A DNA stretch of 64,000 bases from the NCBI GenBank assembly GCA_948567375.1, contig OX419759.1, forward strand, positions 49,690,593-49,754,592, written 5' to 3'. Shown here in pieces: positions 24,260-34,600 of this stretch. Position 1 is the first letter of the stretch; each line of letters begins with the position of its first letter. The notes below the pieces were generated by a model. The model was not told where the DNA came from. It ran no database searches and was given only the letters and a program-made list of their open reading frames with translations. The translations under genes were made by a program, and so were the position numbers. Origin of the DNA: Lunularia cruciata. Lineage: Eukaryota > Streptophyta > Marchantiopsida > Lunulariales > Lunulariaceae.

Positions 24260-26700
24260 AAGAGGAGTGTCCTCAATTTATGCAATCTATCCTTTATTCC
24301 CTTGTAATGAATGGCCATCAAGGCTTGTTATTAGCAAGTGATTAGGAATTACATGATGATTTTAGATTTAAAAGGCATAGGTTTCTATTGTGTAGCCAAG
24401 ATTGTGCCATATCCAACATCATGAGTTATTAATATTATTAAAAGGATGTGGGATTGTTAGAGCACTACCTATGTGAGTACCAAAAATAGGATTAGACGGA
24501 TTGGTGGTAGTAGAGGAGGATTTGTTAGACCCTCCTCAATCCAAATTTGGGATGCTCTTGATTCCACTCAAGTAGGGCTACTATTCAATAAGGAAGTTCT
24601 CAATGCTAGGTGGCAAGGGTAAGCTCATTGATTGACCAACTCAGCAACTAACCAAGTAGTGGCCAATACTTGCATATGATGTCAAGAGAGGTAAAGACAT
24701 GGAAGATTAGTCCTCATGCATTTGGTTAGCATATGAACATTTAAGCTCAAGCACTGCTTATCCATTGTAGCAATTGGAGAGTATCAAAGATAACCATTAG
24801 TGGGCGTAGTAATGAGAGAGAGAGATGGGGAAGTAAGCGCTAGTATTGTTGGGCAAGTATTGGACTATAAGTACTATTTGGTGATTTTATATTTAGGTCT
24901 TATTGGACTACCTATCTATCATAAGATGTTCATACATATTTTAATTTTAGGCTTGTCTATGCTATGTCTAAATGAGGAATGGTGAGAATGGAGTACTGCA
25001 CTTTATTGAAATCTAAAATTATTGAGACAAGTCTAGCAATTGAAGTAGGTCCAATGATTGAGCTTAGTATTTTGCAAGATCAATCATTGGTAGGGTGTAA
25101 ATGGTCAAATAGTGGTCCATTTCATTGCTCATGTTAGTGCTTAGCAAAGCTCTGCTAGGGAATTCTCAATGGCAAGATGGTTTCATTTGAGATTGGAACT
25201 CAAACTAAAACCAAAACCAAAACCACCAAACTCCAAGTTAGCAATTGCAATCCATTTCTCTTTTCCATAAAATCCCAAATAAGGATTTTGACTCCATGCC
25301 TTCTATGCTGGTATTTTGAGATACCCCTATCCACCCTCTTGGTTGCACCTTTGTTTCTTGGTTTGTAGCTTGCTTCCTAAGAGGTTCGTGACCATAGGTC
25401 AACCAAAGAGCTCTAGTGAGAGACCTTAGATTGATTCTAACTTTGGGTAGCACTATCCAAGCTAGTGGAAGGGGTGAACCACCAAATTGGTAAGTAATGA
25501 GTAGGTTAAAATCTAACCTTGGTTATTGGAAGGTTGAGGTTTTGAGTTGTGTGTAGAGACCTTCATAGAAGCACCAAAGGAATGGGTTCATAGGTCCCCA
25601 TGAAGTTAGGAGTTGGGATTTAGTTCAAGGAGGCAGAACATGTCCATGGTGTGGACAATGTGCTTTAGGTTCCAAAACCAAGATTGCATACCTTAATTTG
25701 ATCTCAACTAAGCATTGCAAGTTCTTTACTAAGTATAGAAGGGAGTTTAATATTTGTGCCAAATTGAAATACCAAGGAGGAAGTTCAGTTTGAATCTTCT
25801 AGATGATCTAATCCTATAGATAGATTTTGAGAGTGGAAGATGGGAGGGTAGGAGCTGAAGATTAATTCTAAAGTTTCAATTCATGGAGGAAAAACTAGTT
25901 GTCAACCAACTGGGTGGGTGGAGGGTAAGAGGAACTCATGTCAATGGTCATTGAATACTAGCTTGTGGCTTTAGGCAGCCTTGAGAGTTGCTCAATCTTC
26001 ATAAGAAAAAGATAGTTTGACTAGAGTAACCAAACATCATAATCCATTCAGGAGCAAGTACTATAACCCTGATTGACATTGCATTGGCTTGTTGATCTCA
26101 AAGTTCTCTTTTATTAGTCCTATTGGTGGTTGATAGTTAACAATGTGGTTTTCATCTCTTCTTGTTTGTGTAAATTATTCTAGTGATATTTTGTTTATGT
26201 TGTGTGGTTTAGTTGTAGCAAATCCTTTCAAATAGGGAGTTTGAGAGGAGTTTTGGTGATACTTGGGCCATAATTGGAGGGAGTTAAGTTCTTTCACTTG
26301 CAAGACTTAACTTAACCCTAGGTTGAGAGAGCATACTTGTGTTTTGGATGATAGTGGAAGTGTGTTGGTCAATATGTTGTTTTGATGTAGACTCCTTTGA
26401 GTGTGATAGAGGCTACTCAATATAACTACTCATATTATTAGACCCTTAAAGAAGCAACCTTGCTTTAAGGGACATGTCTTCCCTTCTAGAACCAATAAGG
26501 AAGCGGGTGTAGACCGCAATCAAACCTCTCTTGAACCGGATTGCATGGTGTTTGAAAGAGGCAATTTGCTATAACAAAGATCCCTTATGTTTTCAAGACA
26601 TTAGTTCAATCAGATCTCAAAATTAGAATAGTCACATAGCAACCTTAGGATGCATTCTTACCCTACTTTATGCACTTTTTCAAGGTAGTTGAGAATACTT
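24260..26700. other. No feature recognised
   Basis: Right part of the 5.8-kb insert. Only short open frames (up to 71 codons) with no recognisable motif. A short AACCAAAAC-type run occurs near 25200. Nothing supports a gene. Confidence 0.3.
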
Positions 26701-26715
26701 CCAAACACCTAACCT

Positions 26716-27325
26716 CTACAAAGTTGATATCCTCTCCTATTTTGAAGAGATTGATCAAAGGATGGTTATTCTAGGTTCATATTAATTGTAGTACATTGTA
26801 GTTTAAAGCAATTTTCATCCAATAGGATGACAAGTGGAAAGAAGTTTGTGGTGGTTCATACTAGTTGCTCCAACAATTTAGTGGAAGCTAAATATAGTTT
26901 GTTTGAGAGAGAGCATATTTAGTTGTAGTATGAGCAATAACACCTTTTTTATATAACTTGTTTGGAAACTTCCCTCTCATCATCAATCATCAACCACTAA
27001 AGTGGTTGATGGAGTTTGATAAGCTTTTATGGAAGCTTGCACAATAGGCTCTAATTTTATAGAAGTCTAATTTCACAATTGCTAATAAACTTGGAGTGGT
27101 GAACCATGATATAGATGGGTTGAGTAGAAACATATATACTAGCTAGTATGATCAAATATGAGAAAATAAGCATGATGAGACAAATGAAGAGATGGTCCCA
27201 AGTTGATATGCATTTACCTTTTTGAAAATGTTGATTGGGGCTTTGGTAGTATATTTATCAAAATAGATTGGAAGAGAAGAGTTATTAAGTTTCAAATCCT
27301 CAAGGTGAAGATATTGGTATTGGTC
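26716..27325 (+). pseudogene. Family B RNase H and linker (copy 2, broken)
   Basis: Colinear with 35570-36160 of copy 3. Landmarks include SCSNNLVEAKYSLF (about 26860-26900) and WLMEFDKLLWKLAQ (about 27005-27045), corresponding to the SRSNNSAEAKYS and WLMESDKLSGKLAR blocks of the copy 3 RNase H. The copy ends at the first base of the family A LTR at 27326; the downstream integrase is not found. Confidence 0.7.
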
Positions 27326-28017
27326 TGTAACACCAATTTGTGCATGTGTGTGGTATTGTGATATTTAGCTTGGTATTACAAGTAATTGAGAGATATTATT
27401 TATATAGAGATAAAGGATGGTTCTACATTAATCATGATTAGCTAAAGTTAGTCATAGCTAAGATAGAGGAGACCTTACTTAAGAAGGGAGTGAAAAAGAT
27501 GAGCACCACTATTTTGGATTCTAGTGTGTTGACTTGGTATTATTCCTAGGTGTTTGGCTTTGATGAAATAGTTGAGAACTCTTGGGCCCGCAAGCCTTTT
27601 TGTTTTGGATTCTTCTCTAGTCCAAGGATAGCCCACATGAAGGAATCCTTGACTTAGTGGTTGGGTCAAGATAAGATCACATGCTAGTGGAATATGCCCA
27701 TGTGAATGGATATTCCTTTCTACTTTTTGACTTTACTTGACTTTTAGCCTAGTAACTTGAGTTACTCCAGTAATTAGTAACTTTGGTGCATAACTATTTC
27801 ACAAGTATATAAACAAGGGGTGAGGAAGTACTCATCATCCTTTCATTTGCAACTATCTCTCTCTCATTGAGTTCTCTAGTGAGCAATGTCTTGAGTCTTG
27901 GAGTGTTAGCCTTGGAGGAGTATGATGGAGTTGGGGTTCCTTTCCTTCTTAGTCCATGGTGCGTTACCATAATAGCCATCAGAGGTTCATCTTGAGTGAG
28001 AGACAAGCCGGCTCACA
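27326..28017 (+). mobile_element. Family A LTR (left LTR of a nearly emptied element)
   Basis: A 692-bp copy of the family A LTR, TGTAACACC to GGCTCACA, inserted in B copy 2. It is close in sequence to the young LTRs at 47208 and 54331. Directly after it come 31 bp (28018-28048) matching the last bases before the 3' LTR of the whole A element, then another LTR. Almost the entire internal region is therefore missing. Confidence 0.85.
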
Positions 28018-28048
28018 AGACAAAGTTATATCTTAGTCTGGAGGTAAA
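28018..28048 (+). other. Residual 3' internal end with polypurine tract
   Basis: These 31 bp (GACAAAGTTATATC..., ending CTGGAGGTAAA) correspond to 54300-54330 of the whole A element (ending CCGGGGGTAAA). They are the only internal sequence left between the two flanking LTRs. Confidence 0.8.
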
Positions 28049-28710
28049 TGTAACACCCATTTTTGCATCTATGTACTATTATGATATTTAGTTTGGTATT
28101 ATAAGACTTGAGAGATATTATTTATATAGAGATAAATGATCATCTACATTAGTCATGATTAGCTAAGTTAGTCATAGCTTAGATAGAGAGGACCTTAATG
28201 TAGAGGAAATGGAAAAGATGAGTATCACTATTTTGGATTCTAGTTTATTGACTTGGTATTATTCTTAGGTGTTTGGCTTGAGGAAAGAGTTGAGAACTCT
28301 TGGACCAACAAGCCTTTTTGCTTTTTTGCTTGTCCAAGGATTGCTCATATGAAAGAATCCTTGACTTAGTGGTTGGATCAAGATAAGACCACATGCTTTG
28401 TAGAATATTCACATGAATATAGTTATTCTTCTAGACTTTAGACTTTATTTGAATTTTATCCTTGTAACTTGAGTTACTCAAATAATTAGTAATTTTGATG
28501 CATAATTATTTTCACCAGTATATAACCTAGAGATGAGGAGGTACTCATCATCCTTTCACTTTTAACTATCTCTTTCCATTGAGTTCTTTAGTGAGCAATG
28601 GTTTGAAACTTGGAGTGTTAGCCTTGGAGGAGTATGATGGAGTTAGGGTTCCTTGCCTTCTTAGTCCATGGTGCGCTACCATAATAGCCATTGGAAGTTC
28701 ATCTTGAGTG

Positions 28711-28715
28711 AGAGA
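28711..28715 (+). repeat. Target-site duplication of family B copy 3 (left)
   Basis: AGAGA lies just before TGTCAC and recurs after the right end at 38446-38450. Removing the insert restores a family A LTR end of the usual length. If the element ends in CA at 38446, the duplication is GAGA (4 bp). Confidence 0.75.
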
Positions 28716-29165
28716 TGTCACGCCATTTGTAGTTCCGCATCTAGCTGCTCGGACATTGGAGTTCCAGTGATAGTAGTTAGAGTTATTCTAGTAGTTTCTC
28801 AGGGACTACTTTCCAACAGTCTGATTTGGTGTTCGGGGTATTGACTTCACGGTGGGACCCACCGTCACTTTGCACCGTTCGCACCGTCAAGTGTGCCGTC
28901 AGCGGGACCATTAGGGTTCCAGTGCTTGCTCGAGTCCAAGGGGGTATGGTTTCAAAGTGAGCTCCAGAGAGCTCACTTCTCTGATGTTGAGCCTTCGAGT
29001 TCCTGGCTATGGTGGACAGAGGCCAGTGAGCGTCACCTGGATTCTCTATGCTTGAGTGGGTGTGGCTTGACTGTAATCAGTGCCTAGTTGTTGGCAGTTT
29101 ATAGAGTGACAGATCAAGTACTGATCTGAGTTGAGTTGAGTTGAAAGTGTTAAGCAATCTGATTA
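28716..29165 (+). repeat. Family B terminal repeat segment A1
   Basis: About 450 bp, about 95% identical by eye to 37886-38344 apart from a 9-bp length difference. Similarity stops at GATTA (29161-29165). The sequence then continues into the leader (ACATCAGAGAAG), as in copies at 3119 and 55472, with no B-type segment. ATCAGAG just after the junction resembles part of an initiator-Met primer site, but weakly. A segment of about 45 bp containing ATCAGAGAAGTGAAGTC is duplicated in tandem at about 29166-29250 in this copy only. Confidence 0.85.
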
Positions 29166-30400
29166 CATCAGAGAAGTGAAGTCAGGGGGAAATCGGGTGC
29201 AGTAACATCAGAGAAGTGAAGTCGAGGGGAAATCAGGTGCAAGAACGTTGAGTGTTGGTGGTATCTCCAAGCTCGGTGGATCGTGGTAGCTCGATTCAAG
29301 TTCTGTGTTTCCCTAGTGTGCAGAAGCTTGTTCAAGTGATTCAAATTTGGCAGTTAGGCGGACGGTGTGCGGAAGAGCTGGCCAAATTTTGAGCAAAGAA
29401 GGAGCAATTTTTGAGCAGTGTTGTGATTTTGAGCACAAGAGATGAAGGCAAGACCAATTTGCTACGAGTTGGGCTCAGAAAGTGAAATTGAAGGTGGAGT
29501 TAGGAAGCTCTTCTCATGAAATTGTGATTTGGAAAAACCCGTTTTGTCAATTTGGCTCGAGTGGAAAGTTAGCGGGGGATTTGGCGGACAACCATCTTTA
29601 GGATTTACGTCAGATTTTACGTCAGATTTGGAGGAGTTTCGCTAGTTTGGAGGACTTTTGTAGATTTGGAGAAGTTTCACCAATTTTGGAGGAGGTTTCG
29701 AAGTGGCAACAAGAAAGGCCCCATTTGGCTGAAGTTTGGCATTTCAAGGCTTTGAGGCTTCGAGGCATTGGGCTATGAGAGGCTACGAAGGCCTAGAAGG
29801 GCCAGCAGCCAGCTTGCTGGCGTGAGGCTAGCTAGTTTAGAGTAGATCTTGGTCATTGGTTGGCAAAATCTGCCTTTCTTGCTAGATTGTGCACAATAGG
29901 GTTTGACCCCTAGATCTCTTGTTCCTAGATTGGTGCCCTAGCCAACTGTTCCACCCTCACTTGTTGTCCTAGTGACTGCGCCACTGTTATCTATACACAT
30001 GTAGCTTTGGCTAGGAGAGGTAGTTTGATCCCATTCTTGGTGATCCTGGTAGCTTAGGACTTAGATACGAACTGCTCTTATGTCAAATGCCAAATGGTGG
30101 CAGAGTCAGTCCCATGTTGTATTATGAGATGGAGGGTTTTCATTTAGATTTCTTGTGATTGGATCCCCTCCATTCTTTGCTTCCTGTTTGTGCACCATGT
30201 TTGTGTAAGGTGCCCTAACTTTTGAGCGTTGGTGCTCTAGTGTGCTCTTGGTGGTGAGGCTGGAGTGATGACCAGTCAGACTACCTTTGTTTCTCTCCGG
30301 TGAGGTAGGAAGTGATGACCTGCAGACCGTGAGAGTGCGTGTTATGATGGCAGGTTACAGGTTGCCTTTCCCCTAGTGTTGTTATCTCGGTTAGAGTTAC
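29166..30400 (+). other. Family B untranslated leader
   Basis: About 1.2 kb without a long frame, colinear with 3570-4670 of copy 2 and 511-1140 of copy 1. TGGTGGCAGAGTCAG at about 30096-30110 resembles an initiator-Met primer site (TGGTATCAGAGCCAG) and could be the primer-binding site, which would put it far from A1. This placement is uncertain. Confidence 0.45.
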
Positions 30401-31960
30401 ATGAGTGGGTGGTGTCTAGTTGGTGTTGGTATTTTCTCCTCTGAGTTGGAGTTCGACACAAGAGCTGATTCAGTTGAGAGTGCACTTGGTGTGTACGCAC
30501 CGTTGTTGTGGGACATGGACAAGATTTATGGGGCCTCCAAAGGCCCTAGGCGTTACTCTGGTATAGTGGGTACCATTGAGTTGGATGACTTCATCCAGGA
30601 GTTTGATAGTTGGTGTGATCTGCAGCAGATGCAGAACCCGACTTTGTTCACACCCTTCATGGCATGGAAGGGGTTGTTTCAGCATCTGGAGGGTCCGCCG
30701 ATGGATGACTACCATGAGTTCAGGAGAGCTCATTTGGAGGAGATTGAGTTATGGAGATAGTATTGGTCTCCACACTACGTCTCCATTACTTCAGGCTTGG
30801 TGGCCAGGAGTAGATCGGTTGTACCCACGAGTTCTAGCTCGAGTAGTGTTGGTGGAGCTAGTGGAGGTGCACTAGCTGGAGATAGTGCTACTACAAGTGG
30901 AGGTACCGCTGCAGGAGGTGGTGTGGTACCGGGGTTTAACCCCATGGTTGAGTTCTTCCTATGTTTGAGGCAGAACTACCAAGGAGTGCGGATTGACAAG
31001 CTGAGGAGCTTGCAGGAGTTCTAGTGGAAGGCAAGAGAGAGCCTACGCGAGGCATACACTCGCATGAGGCGGCTGATCAGTTTCACTCAGGGAGTTACTG
31101 AGGCCCAGGCAGTCCAGTTTTGGTATGGGATACTGGACAGGGAGTTGCGACGTAGAGTTCGTGATGCTACGTTGTTGCAGGCTACTTCGCCCACTTTGGC
31201 AGTAGTCTTTGGTTTGGCTGAGCGTATTGAGCTCAACATGGTGGAGGAGAGAGTGGTGACATCTGAATTTGGTAGAGAGACCTCATCCACGGTTGTGACT
31301 TCTTCTAGAGTGCAGCAGAGTGCACCACGCCCAGTTGGTTTTTGAGGACATGGTGGACAACCCAAATCCTATGGAGCGAGTGGAGGGCCTAGTGGAGTTA
31401 GACCCTTACCCTCATTTTTGGGTCAGCAGTAGCCAATGAGTGGTGGTGTTGCTTGTTGGACTTGTGGTGGACCTCACCATAGGAGAGAGTGTACTCAGGG
31501 CAGCGGACCTGATACCTCTGGTGCATCACAGCCAGCACAGAGGCAGTGTGAGCACTGCCACAGATTTGGTCACACTAGTGATCGGTGTTTCGACCTACAC
31601 CCGGAGTTACAGAGTGGTAGGGCTGCTATGGCAGGTAGTAGAGGAGCTCCAGTTCATGGAGGACGAGGTGGTAAAGGTGGTGGTAGAGGATCTACACCTA
31701 GTAGGGGTGCAGTACCTGCCCTTACTTCTGACATAGCTATGGCTACTCGGATTGAGCAGTTGGAGCAAAGATTGGCTAGTATGGCTATTGCTCAAAGGAG
31801 ATCAGATTTGGGTGCTGAGGCTTCCACCTCATATGCTGGTGATAGAGATGCTTTGGACTTCATGTGCGGAGCAGCACAGGTGGATGCATCTACAGCAGTG
31901 ACTAGGAGTGTAGTACGTGCTCCAGAGCCTAGAGGAGCATCAATGGAGTTGGACCCATAG
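30400..31960 (+). pseudogene. Family B gag with two zinc knuckles (copy 3, broken)
   Basis: Capsid/nucleocapsid region. The first part has gag-like blocks (ALGVYAPLLWDMDKIYGASK near 30480-30540, then FTPFMAWKGLFQHLEG near 30645-30690). Two CCHC zinc knuckles follow: CWTCGGPHHRREC at 31454-31492 and CEHCHRFGHTSDRC at 31547-31588, then a Gly/Arg-rich run (about 31650-31710) and an acidic, Ser/Thr-rich tail. In LTR elements this protein forms the virus-like particle and binds the genomic RNA. Copy 2 shows the same order. Broken. Confidence 0.8.
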
Positions 31961-31999
31961 AGAGGAGAGGTTGGGAGACAGGTCAGACTTCCCTAGTCT

Positions 32000-33200
32000 T
32001 TCATGCTATCTGAGGCATTACGGACGACATCCATGGTTCCTAGACATCCCAGTGCAGGTGTGGTAGGTGGTGATGGAGTACCTGCTAGTCAACCACTTGC
32101 TACTACACAGACTGAGTCTAGCATGATGTTGGGGGCGGCTCAGCTGATTATGCGGCATCCTTTATTTTCAACCAATGACATGTTTACATTGGGAGTTAAC
32201 CCAGCCCCAGTATTCCCGTTGGCTGCCACGTTGTGTGAGAGTAAGGATGGTGCAGTTCCTACTACTAGAGCAGAGGTGGTTGGTAGTGGAGCTGACTTGG
32301 TTGAGGAGCATGGGATCTATTCAGCGACCAATGGTTTATGGCAGGCAGCAGCGGCTAGACTGGAGGAGTTGCCAGCTAGACGGGCCTTTGAGAGAGCGCG
32401 GTTTACACTTGGTGTTGTCCTATTGGATAACCAGAGGGGGATCTTTCATTTGGTGGGACCTTCAGGGAAGGTCTATACACCACAGAGAGTCTTGTTAGAC
32501 TTTGGTGCGCAACCCCTTATGTTGGGGAAGGCTGCAGTTGTTGATCTGGAGTTACGGAAGACCGATGAGGAGAAGTGTCCATTTCAGATCCAGACATCTC
32601 TTGGTGGTGGTTTGACACAGTACATCACACGTGGGGAGCTTGTTGTCCAGGTTCAGCCTGGTCATCCGACTGATAGCTCGGTGGTGAGAGCTTAGGCTAT
32701 TGCAACGATAGCTGAGTCATATGATGTGCTAGTTGGGGGAGAAGTGTTATACCCTATGGGTTTCAGCATTGACTATTGGGAGGAGACAACCTCTTATAGA
32801 CCTGGTTGGCAGTCTGGTGAGGGATGGGTATGTCGCCTACCAGTACGCTTCAGTAGTGGCAGTCTTGGCTCACTACAGTCCGAGACCATGGCAGCATCAG
32901 TTTTGGCTTTCAGCGGTGCAGTTACTTGGCCTAGTGACTTGTTGGAGGGGAACGCCCATGCAGAGGATACTCCAGTACAAGAGGAGATCACTCGGCTTTG
33001 GAGTACGAGTGGGATTGTTCCATCCACCTTGGATGTTCCATTGTGGAGTTCAGAGGAGGCATTGCAGCAGCATGCAGATCAGTTGGTGCAATAGGCTTGG
33101 AGTGGAGCCTTTGTACCATCAGGGGATGAATGTGAGGATGAGCCTCCAGAGGTGATTTCTTTGACACCTCTAGATACCACACTCATTGCTTAGTAGTATC
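32000..33200 (+). pseudogene. Family B protease and flanking unassigned region (copy 3, broken)
   Basis: The block VLLDFGAQPLMLGKAAVV near 32490-32550 fits a retropepsin active-site loop, with Asp followed by Phe-Gly-Ala where Ser/Thr-Gly-Ala is usual. DVLVGGEVLYPMGF near 32725-32770 fits the second half of the fold (the family usually shows a DVLLG-like string). About 150 codons before the active site and about 130 after it, up to the methyltransferase, match no domain I recognise, yet both are shared with copy 2. Retropepsins cleave the polyprotein. The identification is moderate; the order around it is secure. Confidence 0.6.
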
Positions 33201-33205
33201 CAGTA

Positions 33206-34160
33206 GAGGAGATATGTCTATTGGAGTTGTTTGGTGGGATCAGCAACGGACTAGCTGAGGTGTTACAAGCGGGTATACGAGTACAGAGGTACTTGTATGT
33301 AGAGAGAGATGAGACTGCTAGGCGAGTCTCTCTACATCATGTGGCACACTTGACTTATTGGTATCCGGAGTTATTACCGATGTCAGCAGTTAGAGGTTAC
33401 CAAAAGGCCTTACCAGGAGACATTTCCTTATTGGGGGCTCATGACCTAGAGAGACATGGGCCTATTCACTTGGTGATTTCTGGATGGCCATGTTAGGGAC
33501 ATACACGTGCGGGCCGTGGTTTGGGTCTTCAGGATCCTCGTTCTGGTGTGTTTTGGGAGATGTTACGGATACTACGACATCTCCAGGTTCATCAGTCTGT
33601 TTCTCCAGCTTAGCTTTTGGAGAGCGTTCCTTTGATGGGTGATTCTCACACTAGAGTGGTGGCGAGTACACATCAGGTCCATTCTTGGATGGGACTTGCT
33701 GTATTGTTAGATGCAGCCAAAGTGGGATCACGGACCCATTGTCTTCGTCTTTGGTGGACGAACCTCTTACCCAAAGAGGTTCTACAGCATAGTTATGATG
33801 GGATTCAGCAACTAGACCACATTCTTGTTGATGATATCTTGGATGCTGGACGTCAGTCTTAGACAGTGGTAGTGGCTGATAGGTCACCTATGGCAGTGGT
33901 GAACCTAGTTGGACAGCCTAGAGCTGCATTTCCCACACTCATGAGTTTCCCAGGCTCTCATGCTTTTTGAGAGGGAGGACCTGGACTTGTTTGGGACTCA
34001 CAGTTATAGCAGTTGGTGGAGCCCAATGCTCATGAGAGAGAGCGGGCGATGGGTTTTTGCACCGGTATTACCACTGTTCCAGCAATGTCAGAGGCATCTA
34101 GGTGTCAGGTGTTAGGTCAAGCTATGGACCTAAACTGTTTGACCTGGATTGTGAACCTTG
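33206..34160 (+). pseudogene. DNMT3-like cytosine-5 DNA methyltransferase domain (copy 3, broken)
   Basis: Enzymes of this fold transfer a methyl group from AdoMet to carbon 5 of cytosine in DNA. Visible motifs, in order: I, LELFGGISNGLAEV at about 33221; IV, HLVISGWPC with the catalytic Pro-Cys at about 33470-33495; VI, LESVPLMGDSHTRVV at about 33615-33660; the HRARYFWGNLPG-equivalent block RLWWTNLLPKEVL at about 33745-33785; and a motif X-like pair, ERERAMGF (about 34034-34057) and CQVLGQAMDLN (about 34103-34135). The length of about 320 codons fits a catalytic domain. Motif order is linear as in DNMT3/DNMT1; plant DRM has the halves swapped. The MGDSHTRV and WWTNL blocks align best with DNMT3. 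It sits between protease and reverse transcriptase. Broken. Confidence 0.85.
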
Positions 34161-34164
34161 GCCT

Positions 34165-34600
34165 GGCAGAGCAGCGTAGGATGTGCTTGATAGGCATCAC
34201 CACTCGGCCACTTGTGAGCCCTGTGCTTATTGAGATGATTCAGGCACATGCTGGGGGCGATGGACCAAGTGGACATGGTATTCTTGGGACACATCTAGTA
34301 GCTACTAGGGAGAGTGGTCTTCTTGGAGTCCATCCAGGTGAGCGTGGGCTACTTGGATTACACTCTTGGTCCACATGGGATGCAGCTAGAGGACGTGTGG
34401 AGCTTGCAGCCAGAGTGGAGGGAGTTTTTTGCACAGAGGTTGGGACCTCTAGTGGTCGGGAGCATGACACTATTGCTCCCAAGGGCCCAGTGTAGCAGCC
34501 AGTTAGTACATCTTCCACTCCTACTACAGTTACAGAGGATACTTGGGAGCCAGATCTTGGACCCAAGCTTACTGGAGAGGAAAGACTAAGGGTTTGGAGG
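34165..34600 (+). other. Linker between methyltransferase and reverse transcriptase
   Basis: About 145 codons shared with copy 2 (8600-9010), for example GLLGLHSWSTWDAARGRVEL near 34345-34405. I recognise no domain. It may be the C-terminal tail of the methyltransferase part or a spacer before reverse transcriptase. Confidence 0.35.

Larger units (their letters stand above)
20897..26715. mobile_element. Unclassified 5.8-kb insert inside family B copy 2
   Basis: This block separates the reverse transcriptase end from the RNase H start of copy 2. TTGAT occurs at both junctions (near 20892-20896 and 26711-26716), compatible with a 5-bp target duplication. Inside are a tandem array (21368-22258), a coiled-coil-like coding remnant (23395-24010) and otherwise anonymous DNA. 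No reverse transcriptase, integrase or transposase was recognised, and no terminal repeats were seen by eye. It could be a non-autonomous LTR-type element or a composite. Confidence 0.4.
3119..27325 (+). mobile_element. Family B Ty3/gypsy copy 2 (broken, split by two inserts)
   Basis: This is a second B-family fossil. It starts with the A-type terminal repeat (from about 3119) and continues through leader, gag, protease, DNA methyltransferase and early reverse transcriptase to about 9484. Two large unrelated blocks interrupt it (about 9485-20406 and about 20897-26715). Reverse transcriptase resumes at about 20407-20896, and RNase H with the following linker at about 26716-27325, where a family A LTR begins. 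The remaining integrase and 3' end are not found. It has many breaks and is clearly older than copy 3 at 28716-38446. Segment order matches copy 3 exactly, which is the basis for treating the pieces as one insertion. Confidence 0.8.

Noticed and set aside
33206-34160. A host DNMT3 gene or a captured host exon
   Set aside because: The domain lies between retroelement protease and reverse transcriptase at the same place in two copies of different age, so it belongs to the element family.
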